DNA of 24,928 bases, from NCBI GenBank assembly GCA_002297665.1, contig DBMS01000210.1, positions 3,349 through 28,276 of the forward strand, read 5' to 3'. The DNA is from Holophagaceae bacterium UBA692. GTDB taxonomy: Bacteria > Acidobacteriota > Holophagae > Holophagales > Holophagaceae. Below, in pieces: positions 1 to 8,109 of the stretch. Under the pieces are notes generated by a model. It saw only the letters and a list, made by a program, of their open reading frames with translations. It made no database searches and was not told the origin of the DNA. Numbering within the stretch: the first letter of the stretch is position 1; each line of letters starts with the position of its first letter. The position numbers and the translations under genes were made by a program.

Positions 1-1608
1 CTGAACTTCTTCGGAGAGCCCGAGATCGGGTTGCTGGACAAGGCCGCCGCCAACGTCTCCTTCGCCCTGGACCACCTGGAGGGCGAGGCGCAGCGGGCCC
101 GCGCCGAGGAATCCCTCCGGGTGAACGAGGAGCGGCTCCGCAACGCCCTGGAGGGCGCCAGCGACGGCATCTGGGACGTGGACATGGCCACGGGCGACGT
201 GTACCTCAGCCCCCGGGGCTGCCAGATCCTGGGATTCCAGGGCGACGAGCTCCCCGCCATCGCCCGGGCGTGGAACGAACTGGTCCACCCCGAGGACCTG
301 CCTGAAACCGACCGGATCCTCGCCGAGTACCTGGGCGGAGGGCGGGACCTCTTCCAGGTGGAGCAGCGCCTGAGGACCAAGGACGGCGGCTGGAAATGGA
401 TCCTCGCCCGGGGCAAGGTGACCCGGCGGGACGCGGATGGACGCCCCCTGCGCATGACGGGCACCCACACCGACCTGACCGAGCGCAGGGCCATGGAGGC
501 CGAGCACGCCCGCATGGAGCGGGAGCTCCAGCACGCCCAGAAGCTCGACAGCCTGGGGGCCCTGGCGGGGGGCGTCGCCCACGACATGAACAACGTGCTC
601 ACCGCCATCCTCAGCCTGGCGGAGACCCTCGCGTTCTCCTTCCCGGAAGGGGCCCCCCAGGCCAAGGCCCTGGGCACCATCATCCAGGCCACGGAACGGG
701 GCAAGGGCCTGGTGAAGAGCCTCACCCACTTCGCCCGCAAGGACCTGGCCGACGCGGCCCTCCTGGACCTCAACGACCTGGTTCGCCAGGAGGAGGAACT
801 CCTGCGCCGGACGCTGCGCCAGAAGGTCTCGGTCACCGCCGACCTGGAGGAAGGATTGCCCCGGATCCTCGGCGAAGCCGGCCTCCTGGGCAGCGCCATC
901 ATGAACCTGTGCATCAACGCCCGGGACGCCATGCCCGAAGGCGGGGCCATCACCCTGCGGACCCGCCGCCGGGCCGAAGGCGTGGACCTGGAAGTGGCGG
1001 ACACGGGCCAGGGCATGGCGCCCGACGTGCTGGCCCGGGCCACGGAACCCTTCTTCACCACCAAGCCCGCGGGGCAGGGCACGGGCCTGGGCCTGGCCAT
1101 GGTCTACAGCACCCTCAAGGCCCACGGCGGCGCCCTCGACATCCGCAGCGCGCCCGGGGAGGGGACCACGGTGGTCCTGCGCTTCCCCGCGGCCCCCGAG
1201 GCGGCCCCGGAAGAGCCCCCTTCCGCCGGTCCCGCCCATGCGCCTTCCCGGGCTCGACGACTGCTCCTGGTGGACGACGACGAGCTGATCCGGTCCTCCG
1301 TGCCCGCGGCCCTGGCGCGCCAGGGCCATGCGGTGGAATCCGCCGGCTCCGGAGCGCGGGCCCTGGAACTCCTGGAAGGCGGCCTGGACCCGGAGCTGGT
1401 GATCCTGGACTACAACATGCCCGGCATGAACGGGGCCGAGACCCTGGACCGCATCATGGCGCTGCGCGGAGGGATCCCGGTGATCGTCGCCACGGGCTTC
1501 GTGGACACCGGGCTTTCCGAAGCGCTGGCGCGCTGGCCGAAGGTCCTCTGCCTTCCCAAGCCCTTCACCACGGAAGCGCTCCAGGCGGCCATCGACCGGT
1601 TGACCTGA
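1..1608 (+). CDS. Hybrid sensor histidine kinase, 5' truncated (GAF end - PAS - HisKA - HATPase - REC)
   Basis: The reading frame is open to the first base, so the true start lies outside the window. The first ~25 residues look like the C-terminal helix of a GAF domain. A PAS/PAC domain follows (about residues 35-155, counting from the TTG at 31). Next is a HisKA domain with the H-box AHDMNNVLTAI (phospho-acceptor His184), then a HATPase domain with N-box NLCINARDAMPEGG, G1 DTGQGM and G2 GTGLGLAMVY. A C-terminal receiver domain (about 405-525) has acidic pocket VDDDE, phospho-acceptor Asp460 in ILDYNMPG and the conserved Lys in LPKPF. This HK-ATPase-REC order resembles CckA-like hybrid kinases. 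It would sense a signal through the N-terminal modules and pass phosphate His to Asp. No membrane segment is visible in the part present, and the signal and final target are unknown. Confidence 0.93.
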   Translation: MNFFGEPEIGLLDKAAANVSFALDHLEGEAQRARAEESLRVNEERLRNALEGASDGIWDVDMATGDVYLSPRGCQILGFQGDELPAIARAWNELVHPEDLPETDRILAEYLGGGRDLFQVEQRLRTKDGGWKWILARGKVTRRDADGRPLRMTGTHTDLTERRAMEAEHARMERELQHAQKLDSLGALAGGVAHDMNNVLTAILSLAETLAFSFPEGAPQAKALGTIIQATERGKGLVKSLTHFARKDLADAALLDLNDLVRQEEELLRRTLRQKVSVTADLEEGLPRILGEAGLLGSAIMNLCINARDAMPEGGAITLRTRRRAEGVDLEVADTGQGMAPDVLARATEPFFTTKPAGQGTGLGLAMVYSTLKAHGGALDIRSAPGEGTTVVLRFPAAPEAAPEEPPSAGPAHAPSRARRLLLVDDDELIRSSVPAALARQGHAVESAGSGARALELLEGGLDPELVILDYNMPGMNGAETLDRIMALRGGIPVIVATGFVDTGLSEALARWPKVLCLPKPFTTEALQAAIDRLT

Positions 1609-1639
1609 GCCCGGCCCCGTCCCGCATCCGCGGCCGGGC
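1609..1639 (+). terminator. GC-rich hairpin just after the kinase stop, possible terminator
   Basis: Eight-base arms GCCCGGCC (1609-1616) and GGCCGGGC (1632-1639) flank a 15-nt loop directly after the stop codon. No run of T follows, only CCTTTCG further on, so intrinsic termination is uncertain. Confidence 0.25.
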
Positions 1640-1781
1640 CCCGGGCCTTTCGAGGCTGCTGAATGCCCCATCCCCGGTGGTCTAGGGTCCAATCCGCCCA
1701 CTGGACCAACGCATCCGCATGGGAGCGCCGGATAGTTGAGGGGCCCTGAATTCCCAGGCCGCAACCCCTTCCGGAGATCCC

Positions 1782-3179
1782 ATGCTTCTGGCACGTTCAG
1801 GTCGATTGACCCGCCGAACCGTGTTTTCCGCCTTCCTTGCCGTGACCGTCTCGGGATTGGCATACGCCAGTCCGTCAGGGCAGGTTTCCCAGGCTTCCGC
1901 CCTCAAGCCGGGGGATCCGGCGCCTGGGATCAAGGCGGCCCTCTGGATCAAGGGCGCGCCCGTCAATTCCTTCCGGAAGGGCCGGATCTACGTGCTGGAA
2001 TTCTGGGCCACCTGGTGCGGCCCATGCCGGGCGAGCATTCCCGAGGTGACCAAGGTCGCGGCGGCTTACAAGGACGCCGTGACGGTCATCGGGGTCAACG
2101 TCTGGGAGGGCTCCGGATCGACCACCCCGACCGAGGAAAAGGAGGCCCGCCTCGACGCGTGGGTCAAGCGGTTCGTCACTTCCATGGGGCCCCAGATGGA
2201 CTACACGGTGTGCCGGGACACCCGGGACGGGCTCATGGCCCGGACCTGGCTCGAGGCCGCGGGCATCACGGGAATCCCCGCCACGATCGTGGTGGACCGG
2301 GAGGGCCGCGTCGCGTGGATCGGCCATCCCCTCGATCTGGGCAAGACCCTGAAGGCCATGGTCGACGGGACCTTCAGCCTTGAGCAGGCCGCTCCCGCGA
2401 AGGCGTCGAAGGAGGAAACGGACAGGAAAGAGGAGGCCTCCCGAAAGGAATTCGACGCCATCATGAAAACCTGGGCGGCCCAGCAGCCCCCGCTCTCGGC
2501 GGCCAGGGAGGCCAAGGACTGGAAGCGGCTCCTGGAACTCACGGAGGCCTGTGAACGGGATTACCCGGAGATCCGGCCCCTGGTGATGAGCTACCGGCTG
2601 AAGGCGCTGGTCGAGGCGGCGCCGGAGAAGGCCTTCGCCTACATGGACGCCTGCACGAAGAACGGGACGTTCAAGGAATACTACAACGCCGCCTCCATCA
2701 TCGCCGCGGACCCCGCCCTGGGCGCGCAGTGGTACCGCAAAGCCTTCGAATACATCACCAAGGCTGCGGCGACGCCGGAGGGCGGCATCGAGGAGGTTCG
2801 AACCTTGCGGTTCACCCTGCTCCTTCGCCTGGATCCCGGCAAGGCCCGAAAGGAGCTCGAGGACGCGCGCGGGCGCGCGTCGGAGAAGGACGGCTACCAC
2901 CTCGCCCAGCTGGCGAGGACCCTCATCCGGGAAGATGGAATGGATTCCACCTGGTACCGCTGCGCCACGGACATCCTGGAACCGTTGATCACGATCCCCA
3001 ACGATCGCATCATGCTCGGGTACGACCTGGCCCTGGGCTACCATAAGGCCGGACTGGCCGCGAAGGCCTGGGCGGCAAGGCAGGCGTACCTCGCCGCCCT
3101 GGAGGCGCACGGCACCGACCCCGCCACCCTCCGGGAATCCATGGCGGGCCTCGAGGAGATCCGGAAGCCGAACTCCTGA
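1782..3179 (+). CDS. Exported TlpA/ResA-like thioredoxin-fold protein with long helical C-terminal domain
   Basis: A signal peptide is visible: basic start (ARSGRLTRRT), hydrophobic core FSAFLAVTVSGLAYA. After it comes a redoxin domain (about residues 40-195) with the active-site motif WCGPC (Cys79 and Cys82) and the cis-Pro loop GIPATIVVD, as in TlpA/ResA/AhpC-TSA proteins that reduce disulfides outside the cytoplasm. Residues ~205-465 are Lys/Glu/Ala-rich and appear all-helical, like solenoid (TPR-type) tails, with no recognised motif. The whole is 465 aa, much longer than a plain TlpA (~180 aa). The ATG at 1782 has GGAG 5 nt upstream. It seems monocistronic: the kinase upstream ends 173 bases away and the next gene is convergent. 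Role inferred: periplasmic thiol-disulfide reductase, substrate unknown. Confidence 0.88.
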   Translation: MLLARSGRLTRRTVFSAFLAVTVSGLAYASPSGQVSQASALKPGDPAPGIKAALWIKGAPVNSFRKGRIYVLEFWATWCGPCRASIPEVTKVAAAYKDAVTVIGVNVWEGSGSTTPTEEKEARLDAWVKRFVTSMGPQMDYTVCRDTRDGLMARTWLEAAGITGIPATIVVDREGRVAWIGHPLDLGKTLKAMVDGTFSLEQAAPAKASKEETDRKEEASRKEFDAIMKTWAAQQPPLSAAREAKDWKRLLELTEACERDYPEIRPLVMSYRLKALVEAAPEKAFAYMDACTKNGTFKEYYNAASIIAADPALGAQWYRKAFEYITKAAATPEGGIEEVRTLRFTLLLRLDPGKARKELEDARGRASEKDGYHLAQLARTLIREDGMDSTWYRCATDILEPLITIPNDRIMLGYDLALGYHKAGLAAKAWAARQAYLAALEAHGTDPATLRESMAGLEEIRKPNS

Positions 3180-3245
3180 GCCCGCCCTGCGGGGAAGGCG
3201 TGACGAACCCTCCGCTCCGCGGCGGCCAACCCCGTCCGGCGTTCC

Positions 3246-4742
3246 CTACCGGGGCGCCTGGCGGGACGCCGTTGCCTTCACCGCGGCGGCCAGGATGTCG
3301 ACGGCCCGGTCCAGCTCCTCCGCATCGGCCTGCGAGAATCCCATCCTGAAGGCCGGTTCCGGCGCGCCGAAGAAGTACCGGGAGGGCGGGTCCAGGAGCA
3401 GCCCCATGGCCCGGGCCCGCGCCACAAGCTCCTCGGCGTCAAGCGGCTGGCGGACCCGGATCCAGAGGCCCATTCCGGCGGGGGGGGCGGCCGCCTCCAG
3501 CCACGGGTCGAGCCTGGACGCGAGGGCCCGCACCAGGTGGTCGCGCCGTTCCATGTAGGTCCGCCGGACCCTGCGCACGTGGTTTCCCAGGTCGCCGTCG
3601 CGGAAGAGATCACCGACCGCCCATTCGAAGGCCGGATCCCCCAGGTCGCCGCGGGAGGCCTTCTTCCGCGCCACGAAGGGCATGACCTGCTCCGGCAGGA
3701 TCAGGTAGCCCAGGCGCAAGCCCGGCGCGAGCAGCCGCGAAAGGGAGCCGAGGTGCACGACCTGGCCGGTGCGGTCCCGGGCCAGGAGGGAGGATGGGCG
3801 CTGGGCGGTGTAGTGGATGGCGGCGTCGTAGTCATCCTCGATGATGGCGATGCGGCGGGCGCCGGCCAATTCCACGAGCCGGGCGGCCCGGGCCTCCGAA
3901 AGGGGGACGCCCGTGGGGAACTGGCAGCGCGGGGTGACGTAGATGCCCTTGACGGCCTCCCGGTCCAGGATGTCCTCGAGGCCGTCCACGCACAGTCCTT
4001 CCGCGTCCACCGGGACCGGGACGAGCCTGAGCCCCAGGTCCCGCTGGAGGATCTCCCACGCGGCCCCGTTCCCGGGGTTCTCCACGAGCACCGCGTCGCC
4101 GGGCCTGAACAGGCAACTGGCCAGCAGGTTGAGGCCTCCCCGGCTGCCCCGGGTCACCAGGACGCGCTCCGGGCTGACCGGGGTGCACAGGCGCAGGCTC
4201 GTCCAGGTCGCGATGGCTTGCCGCAGCAGGAGGCTGCCCAGGACGTCCTTGCCGCCGAGAAGGTCGGGCCCGTGCCTGCGAAGCGCGCGCTGGTACGCCA
4301 GGGCCAGGCCCTCGGAGGGGGCCAGGCGCGGGTCCGCCACGCCGTCCGCGAGCCGCAAGGCGCCCTCCTCCAGGGTGGAGAGGGGTTTCAGGTAGCTGGG
4401 AAGCTGGAATCCCAGGGAGGGCTCCGCCTCCGGGATCCCTTGCCCGACGGCGTCGAAGGAGGGAAGATCCGTGGCCACGAAGGTTCCGTGGCAAGCCTTG
4501 GCCACGAGCCAGCCCTCCGCCTCCAGTTCCTGGAAGGCGGGAACGATGGTCTGCCGGTGGACACCCAGCATGGTCGCGAGGATCCGCGAGCCCGGCAGGG
4601 CCATGCCCGGCTGGAGGCGCCCTTCGTGAATGGCCTTTCGAAGCGTTCGGGCCACGCGATGGACGAGGGTCAAGCCGGGCGTGTCATCCAGTTCGAGGTT
4701 CAGATCGTTCGCGCGCATGTCACAGGAAGAGATGGAGGTCAT
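3246..4742 (-). CDS. MocR/PdxR-type transcription regulator (GntR HTH + aminotransferase-like domain) with Arg at the PLP-lysine site
   Basis: The N-terminal GntR winged helix (about residues 12-85) includes PGSRILATMLGVHRQTI and the following wing. It is joined to a class I aminotransferase fold (about 120-490), the usual MocR build and length (~460-500 aa). Family motifs are present: TPRCQFPTG, the PLP-pocket motif EDDYDAAIHY, and FRMGF near the C-terminus. In the block that normally reads FSK(T)LAPGLRLGY, this protein reads GSLSRLLAPGLRLGY, so Arg336 replaces the Schiff-base lysine. Two more phosphate/ring-contact blocks are altered: GSRGGL for GSQQAL and ENPGN for E-x-P-x-Y. It may bind PLP non-covalently, bind another ligand, or have lost ligand control. 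The ATG at 4742 overlaps the 3' end of the upstream kinase gene; the ATG at 4718 (codon 9), one base after the kinase stop, is an equally good start. Coupled translation with the kinase is likely. Target genes are unknown. Confidence 0.9.
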   Translation of the reverse strand: MTSISSCDMRANDLNLELDDTPGLTLVHRVARTLRKAIHEGRLQPGMALPGSRILATMLGVHRQTIVPAFQELEAEGWLVAKACHGTFVATDLPSFDAVGQGIPEAEPSLGFQLPSYLKPLSTLEEGALRLADGVADPRLAPSEGLALAYQRALRRHGPDLLGGKDVLGSLLLRQAIATWTSLRLCTPVSPERVLVTRGSRGGLNLLASCLFRPGDAVLVENPGNGAAWEILQRDLGLRLVPVPVDAEGLCVDGLEDILDREAVKGIYVTPRCQFPTGVPLSEARAARLVELAGARRIAIIEDDYDAAIHYTAQRPSSLLARDRTGQVVHLGSLSRLLAPGLRLGYLILPEQVMPFVARKKASRGDLGDPAFEWAVGDLFRDGDLGNHVRRVRRTYMERRDHLVRALASRLDPWLEAAAPPAGMGLWIRVRQPLDAEELVARARAMGLLLDPPSRYFFGAPEPAFRMGFSQADAEELDRAVDILAAAVKATASRQAPR

Positions 4743-7700
4743 CGTTCATCCGCCGTCCGGACGGTTCCGGGAGCGTACCCTGGCGGTCTGCCAGTGCCTC
4801 CATTCTGGGGCCTAATCGGTTCCGGAGGTTGGGATTGGCGATCAAGGCCCGCCGGAACGCCTCGCGCGCCCGCCCCAGGCGGCGGAGCCGGCGGTGCGGG
4901 TCCTTCTCCAGCCGGGCCAGGGCCAGGTGGAGCTCCCCTTCGATCGCCAGGGATCTCCCCCGGTGGGGGGGAGGCACCCAGGTCGGGCGGACCCCCACAC
5001 CCTGGCCTTTCCCCGGGGCGGCGCGCCCATATTCCTGCGCGGAACGGATGGCTTCCAGGCCGGTCCTGAGCGATGCCTCCCCGCCTTCCAGGAGGCAGGC
5101 CAAGGCGCGGATCTCCCCGGCCAGGGACGGGGGCAGCGGGGTCCGGGTCCCCTCGTCCTGGCCCAGGATGGACCGCGTCCCGGCCAGGAGGGCGTCAAGG
5201 GGCCTGCCCTGGATCCGCGCCCGGCAGGCCCGCGAGAGCCGGGCCCTGAGGAGCAGCCAGGTGAACGTGGGCGAGGTTGCCGGGCCGGTCTTCCCCTCGA
5301 CGCGGTGGTCCAGGGCCTGCCACGCGTCCTCCGTATCGAGGATCCAGGCCTGGAGGAGGTCGAGATGCAGTTCCAATTCGCTTCGCAGGGGGGCTGCCGG
5401 CGGGATCCGGGCAAGCTGGGCCAGACCGTTCCGCCAGGCGCTCTGGGCGTTCCCGCCCGTGAGCAGGGCGTGCTCGGCCTCCACGATGCTGGCGCGGCAG
5501 AGCAAGGCGGCGTCGGGTCCATTCGGGGTCTGGCGGCCGAGGCGCTCCCGGATCCGGTCGAGGCGGCCGGGATCGAGTCCGGATTGCGTGAAGGCCTCAC
5601 CCGCCTCCGCCTGGAACCAGGCGAGGTCGTCCGCAAGGGTCTTGCTCCCGGGGAACCAGCCGGGAGACCTTTCCAACCCGTCCAGGCCTTCGTTCAACAG
5701 CCCCAGGCCGGAGTCCCCCTTTTCCCAATGGGCCTGGGCGACTTCAAGGGCCCCCAAGAGCGCCGCGCCGAAGGCGCGCTCGTTCCGGGCCCGCCAGGCC
5801 TGGGCCGCCGAGGCCCGCCAGGCCGCCTCGACCGGCCCGGCATTCCCGCCGGTCCTCAGCTGGTTCGCCAGCATCAAGTAGTTCTGCCCAAGGAGATCCT
5901 TGTCCGAAGGCGAAACCTCAAGGCCCAGTTCGGCCCATCGACGGCCTTCCTTCCGGAAGCCCGGACGGTCCGTGGGGTCGGTATGGGAATCCTGGGACAG
6001 GGACGTGCAGCATATGGAAAGGAGGGTGTAGATCCGGGGACAGCTGGGCGCAACCTCCAGGGACCGCTTCAGGAGGGCGCGCACTTCCAGGTTCACGGTG
6101 GCCGAGGTCTCCGTGCCCGGAGCCAGGGTGTGCCCAGGGGCCGCCAGCTTCGCCTCGAGGTCCTCGGCGGCGAGGAACCCCGCCTTGAGGCCCATGCATC
6201 TGGCCTCTTCGATCCAGGCGGGGATTTCGGCCGGATTGGCCTGCCGGTAGTCCCTGAGCGCGCGGATGAGCGGGTCGAAATCCTGGGACTTCCGGAGCTG
6301 GAAGGGAGCCGTCTTCACCAGGCGCGCCAGCAGGAGCTCCTCCGAGGTGCGCTGCCAGCGCAGGAATTCACGCGCGGGGGCCAGGTAGTACGAATCCAAC
6401 CCTTTGAGGGTCTTCCCGCTCGTGCGGGAGGCGGGATCACTGTTGATCGTGCCGGCTTCCCGCCGGAACCTCTGGACGAGCGCGAAGGCCTGCCAGACCT
6501 TGGCGCCCTTCGTTCGATATCCGAGGTTCCACGCGAGCTCGAATTCCCGTTCCGCTTCCAGGGTGTCCTGGTCTACCAGCAAGCGGACCTGGCCCAGGGC
6601 CAGGTGGCCGGGGCCCTGGGCCGCCCGGCCCTGGACCCTCACCTCCCTTTCCAGGTCCGCCGCCATCTGCCTGGCCCTCAGGATCTCGCCCTCGATGTTC
6701 TGGCGGGGCAGGCGGTAGGCATGATCCAGGCAGGACTGGATGTCCGCGACCCGCTTCTGGAAGCCGTGGTCCCACTCGGCCTGGAGGCTCGCGAAGGCGA
6801 GCCGGGATGCGAGGAACGCGGATACGCCGAGCGTCACGCACAGGGCCGCGGCGCCGATCCAGATCACCCTGCCGTTCCGGCCGGCCCATTTCCGCAGGCG
6901 GTAGCCCAGGGCGCCGCCCATCGCCTGGACCGCCTGGCCCGTGCGGAACCGGCCAAGGTCCTCGGCCAGGGAAGCCGCGCTGGGGTATCGGCCGTCCGGG
7001 TCCTTCTCCATGCAGCGATGCGTGATGGCGGCCAGGTCCGCCGGGATGGCGGGGGTCCGGGCCTGGACCGGAACCGGATCCGTCCCGGCCATGGCCGCCA
7101 GCAGGCCCGGCACGGAATCGGCGTCCCAGGGGAGGCTCCCCGTCAGGAGGATGTAAAGGATGACGCCCAGGCTGTACACGTCGGATCGCCGGTCGACCCG
7201 GGTGGCGCCGCCCAGAAGCTGCTCGGGGCTGGCATAGGGCGGAGTGCCCTTCGGGCAGGGCCGCGCGGGGGCCTCCCCGCGGAGGAGGACCATCCCGAAA
7301 TCCCCGATCGCGGGATGGTACGCCCCTTCCGCATCGAGGTACATCAGCAGGTTGTCCAGTTTCAAATCCAGGTGGATCAGGCCCAGCTCGTGGGCGGCGT
7401 CCGCCCCCATGGCGGCTTCCTGGACGATCCGAACCTTTTCCAGGAGGGGGAGCCCGGGCCCCACCCGGCCCAGGGTTCCCCCGTTCATCCACGGAAGCAC
7501 CAGGTAGCCGGGGCCCACCTCGTGGATCCCGCAGACGTTCGGGTGGTCCACCTTGGCCTGGGCGCGGGCCTCCCGGAGGGGCTCTCCGGCGCCGGCCTTC
7601 AGGAGCTTCAAGGCCACGGGGCGCTGCAGAAGCGTGTCGACCCCCTTGAAGACCCAGGAGGCCGCCCCTTCCCCCAGGAAGGCCACGGGCTTGTAGCGCC

Positions 7701-7917
7701 GGTCAATGAGTTGCAGGGGCGGCGTCCCGGAGGCGTCCGCGGGGCGAGGATCCGACCAGGATTCCAGGTCCGTGCCAGCCTCCCCCACCGCACCGCCCTT
7801 CCGGTCCTCCTGCTCGATGGAAAGGAGCCTGGCCTGCCAGGCGTCCCTGGCCTCGGCGCCCCCCTCAACGGGGGGATCGTCCGGTTCCGGGCTGCCTGGG
7901 GACGCGTTCGGGTTCAT
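4720..7917 (-). CDS. Membrane-anchored Ser/Thr protein kinase with large C-terminal helical-repeat region
   Basis: Numbered from the ATG at 7917 (1065 aa). A Hanks-type kinase domain spans about 75-325: P-loop GEGAASWVFKG, VALKLLK (Lys104), catalytic loop HLDLKLDNLL (Asp184), GDFGM (Asp206), GTPPYASPEQ and SDVYSLGVILYILLTG. One membrane segment follows (about 351-372), then ~690 residues rich in Ala, Leu and Arg that look like TPR-type helices, probably outside the membrane. The canonical HRD is HLD here, so this is a non-RD kinase. The frame stays open to an ATG at 8094, 15 bases after the TonB-receptor stop. The extra 59 codons have visibly more A/T third positions and no recognisable protein character, so I prefer 7917, although neither start has a good ribosome binding site. 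The mocR gene follows with overlap, suggesting a kinase-regulator pair. Confidence 0.88.
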   Translation of the reverse strand: MNPNASPGSPEPDDPPVEGGAEARDAWQARLLSIEQEDRKGGAVGEAGTDLESWSDPRPADASGTPPLQLIDRRYKPVAFLGEGAASWVFKGVDTLLQRPVALKLLKAGAGEPLREARAQAKVDHPNVCGIHEVGPGYLVLPWMNGGTLGRVGPGLPLLEKVRIVQEAAMGADAAHELGLIHLDLKLDNLLMYLDAEGAYHPAIGDFGMVLLRGEAPARPCPKGTPPYASPEQLLGGATRVDRRSDVYSLGVILYILLTGSLPWDADSVPGLLAAMAGTDPVPVQARTPAIPADLAAITHRCMEKDPDGRYPSAASLAEDLGRFRTGQAVQAMGGALGYRLRKWAGRNGRVIWIGAAALCVTLGVSAFLASRLAFASLQAEWDHGFQKRVADIQSCLDHAYRLPRQNIEGEILRARQMAADLEREVRVQGRAAQGPGHLALGQVRLLVDQDTLEAEREFELAWNLGYRTKGAKVWQAFALVQRFRREAGTINSDPASRTSGKTLKGLDSYYLAPAREFLRWQRTSEELLLARLVKTAPFQLRKSQDFDPLIRALRDYRQANPAEIPAWIEEARCMGLKAGFLAAEDLEAKLAAPGHTLAPGTETSATVNLEVRALLKRSLEVAPSCPRIYTLLSICCTSLSQDSHTDPTDRPGFRKEGRRWAELGLEVSPSDKDLLGQNYLMLANQLRTGGNAGPVEAAWRASAAQAWRARNERAFGAALLGALEVAQAHWEKGDSGLGLLNEGLDGLERSPGWFPGSKTLADDLAWFQAEAGEAFTQSGLDPGRLDRIRERLGRQTPNGPDAALLCRASIVEAEHALLTGGNAQSAWRNGLAQLARIPPAAPLRSELELHLDLLQAWILDTEDAWQALDHRVEGKTGPATSPTFTWLLLRARLSRACRARIQGRPLDALLAGTRSILGQDEGTRTPLPPSLAGEIRALACLLEGGEASLRTGLEAIRSAQEYGRAAPGKGQGVGVRPTWVPPPHRGRSLAIEGELHLALARLEKDPHRRLRRLGRAREAFRRALIANPNLRNRLGPRMEALADRQGTLPEPSGRRMNDDLHLFL

Positions 7918-8109
7918 GGCGGGGGAGCTTCGAACAGGGTGCGGGGAAACGCGGGCGCCCTCGGGAGGAAGGGGCGTGCCCCGCCATGGATGAGACGCAA
8001 GCACCAAGCATAGCATTCCGTCCTGGACCGGCGCGCGGCTCAAGGCGTACAGCGGAAATCCCCCAAAGCCCGTGGGCTTCAAAGGATTTCGCATGCCTTC
8101 CCCGGAATG

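Noticed and set aside
4894..8013. Very long open frame (1039 codons) antisense to the Ser/Thr kinase
   Set aside because: A shadow of a GC-rich gene; the translation is Gly/Pro/Arg-rich with no motif, while the opposite strand encodes a clear kinase.
7918..8094. Upstream start for the kinase giving 59 more residues
   Set aside because: More A/T at third codon positions than the rest of the gene and no domain-like sequence; kept only as an alternative start.
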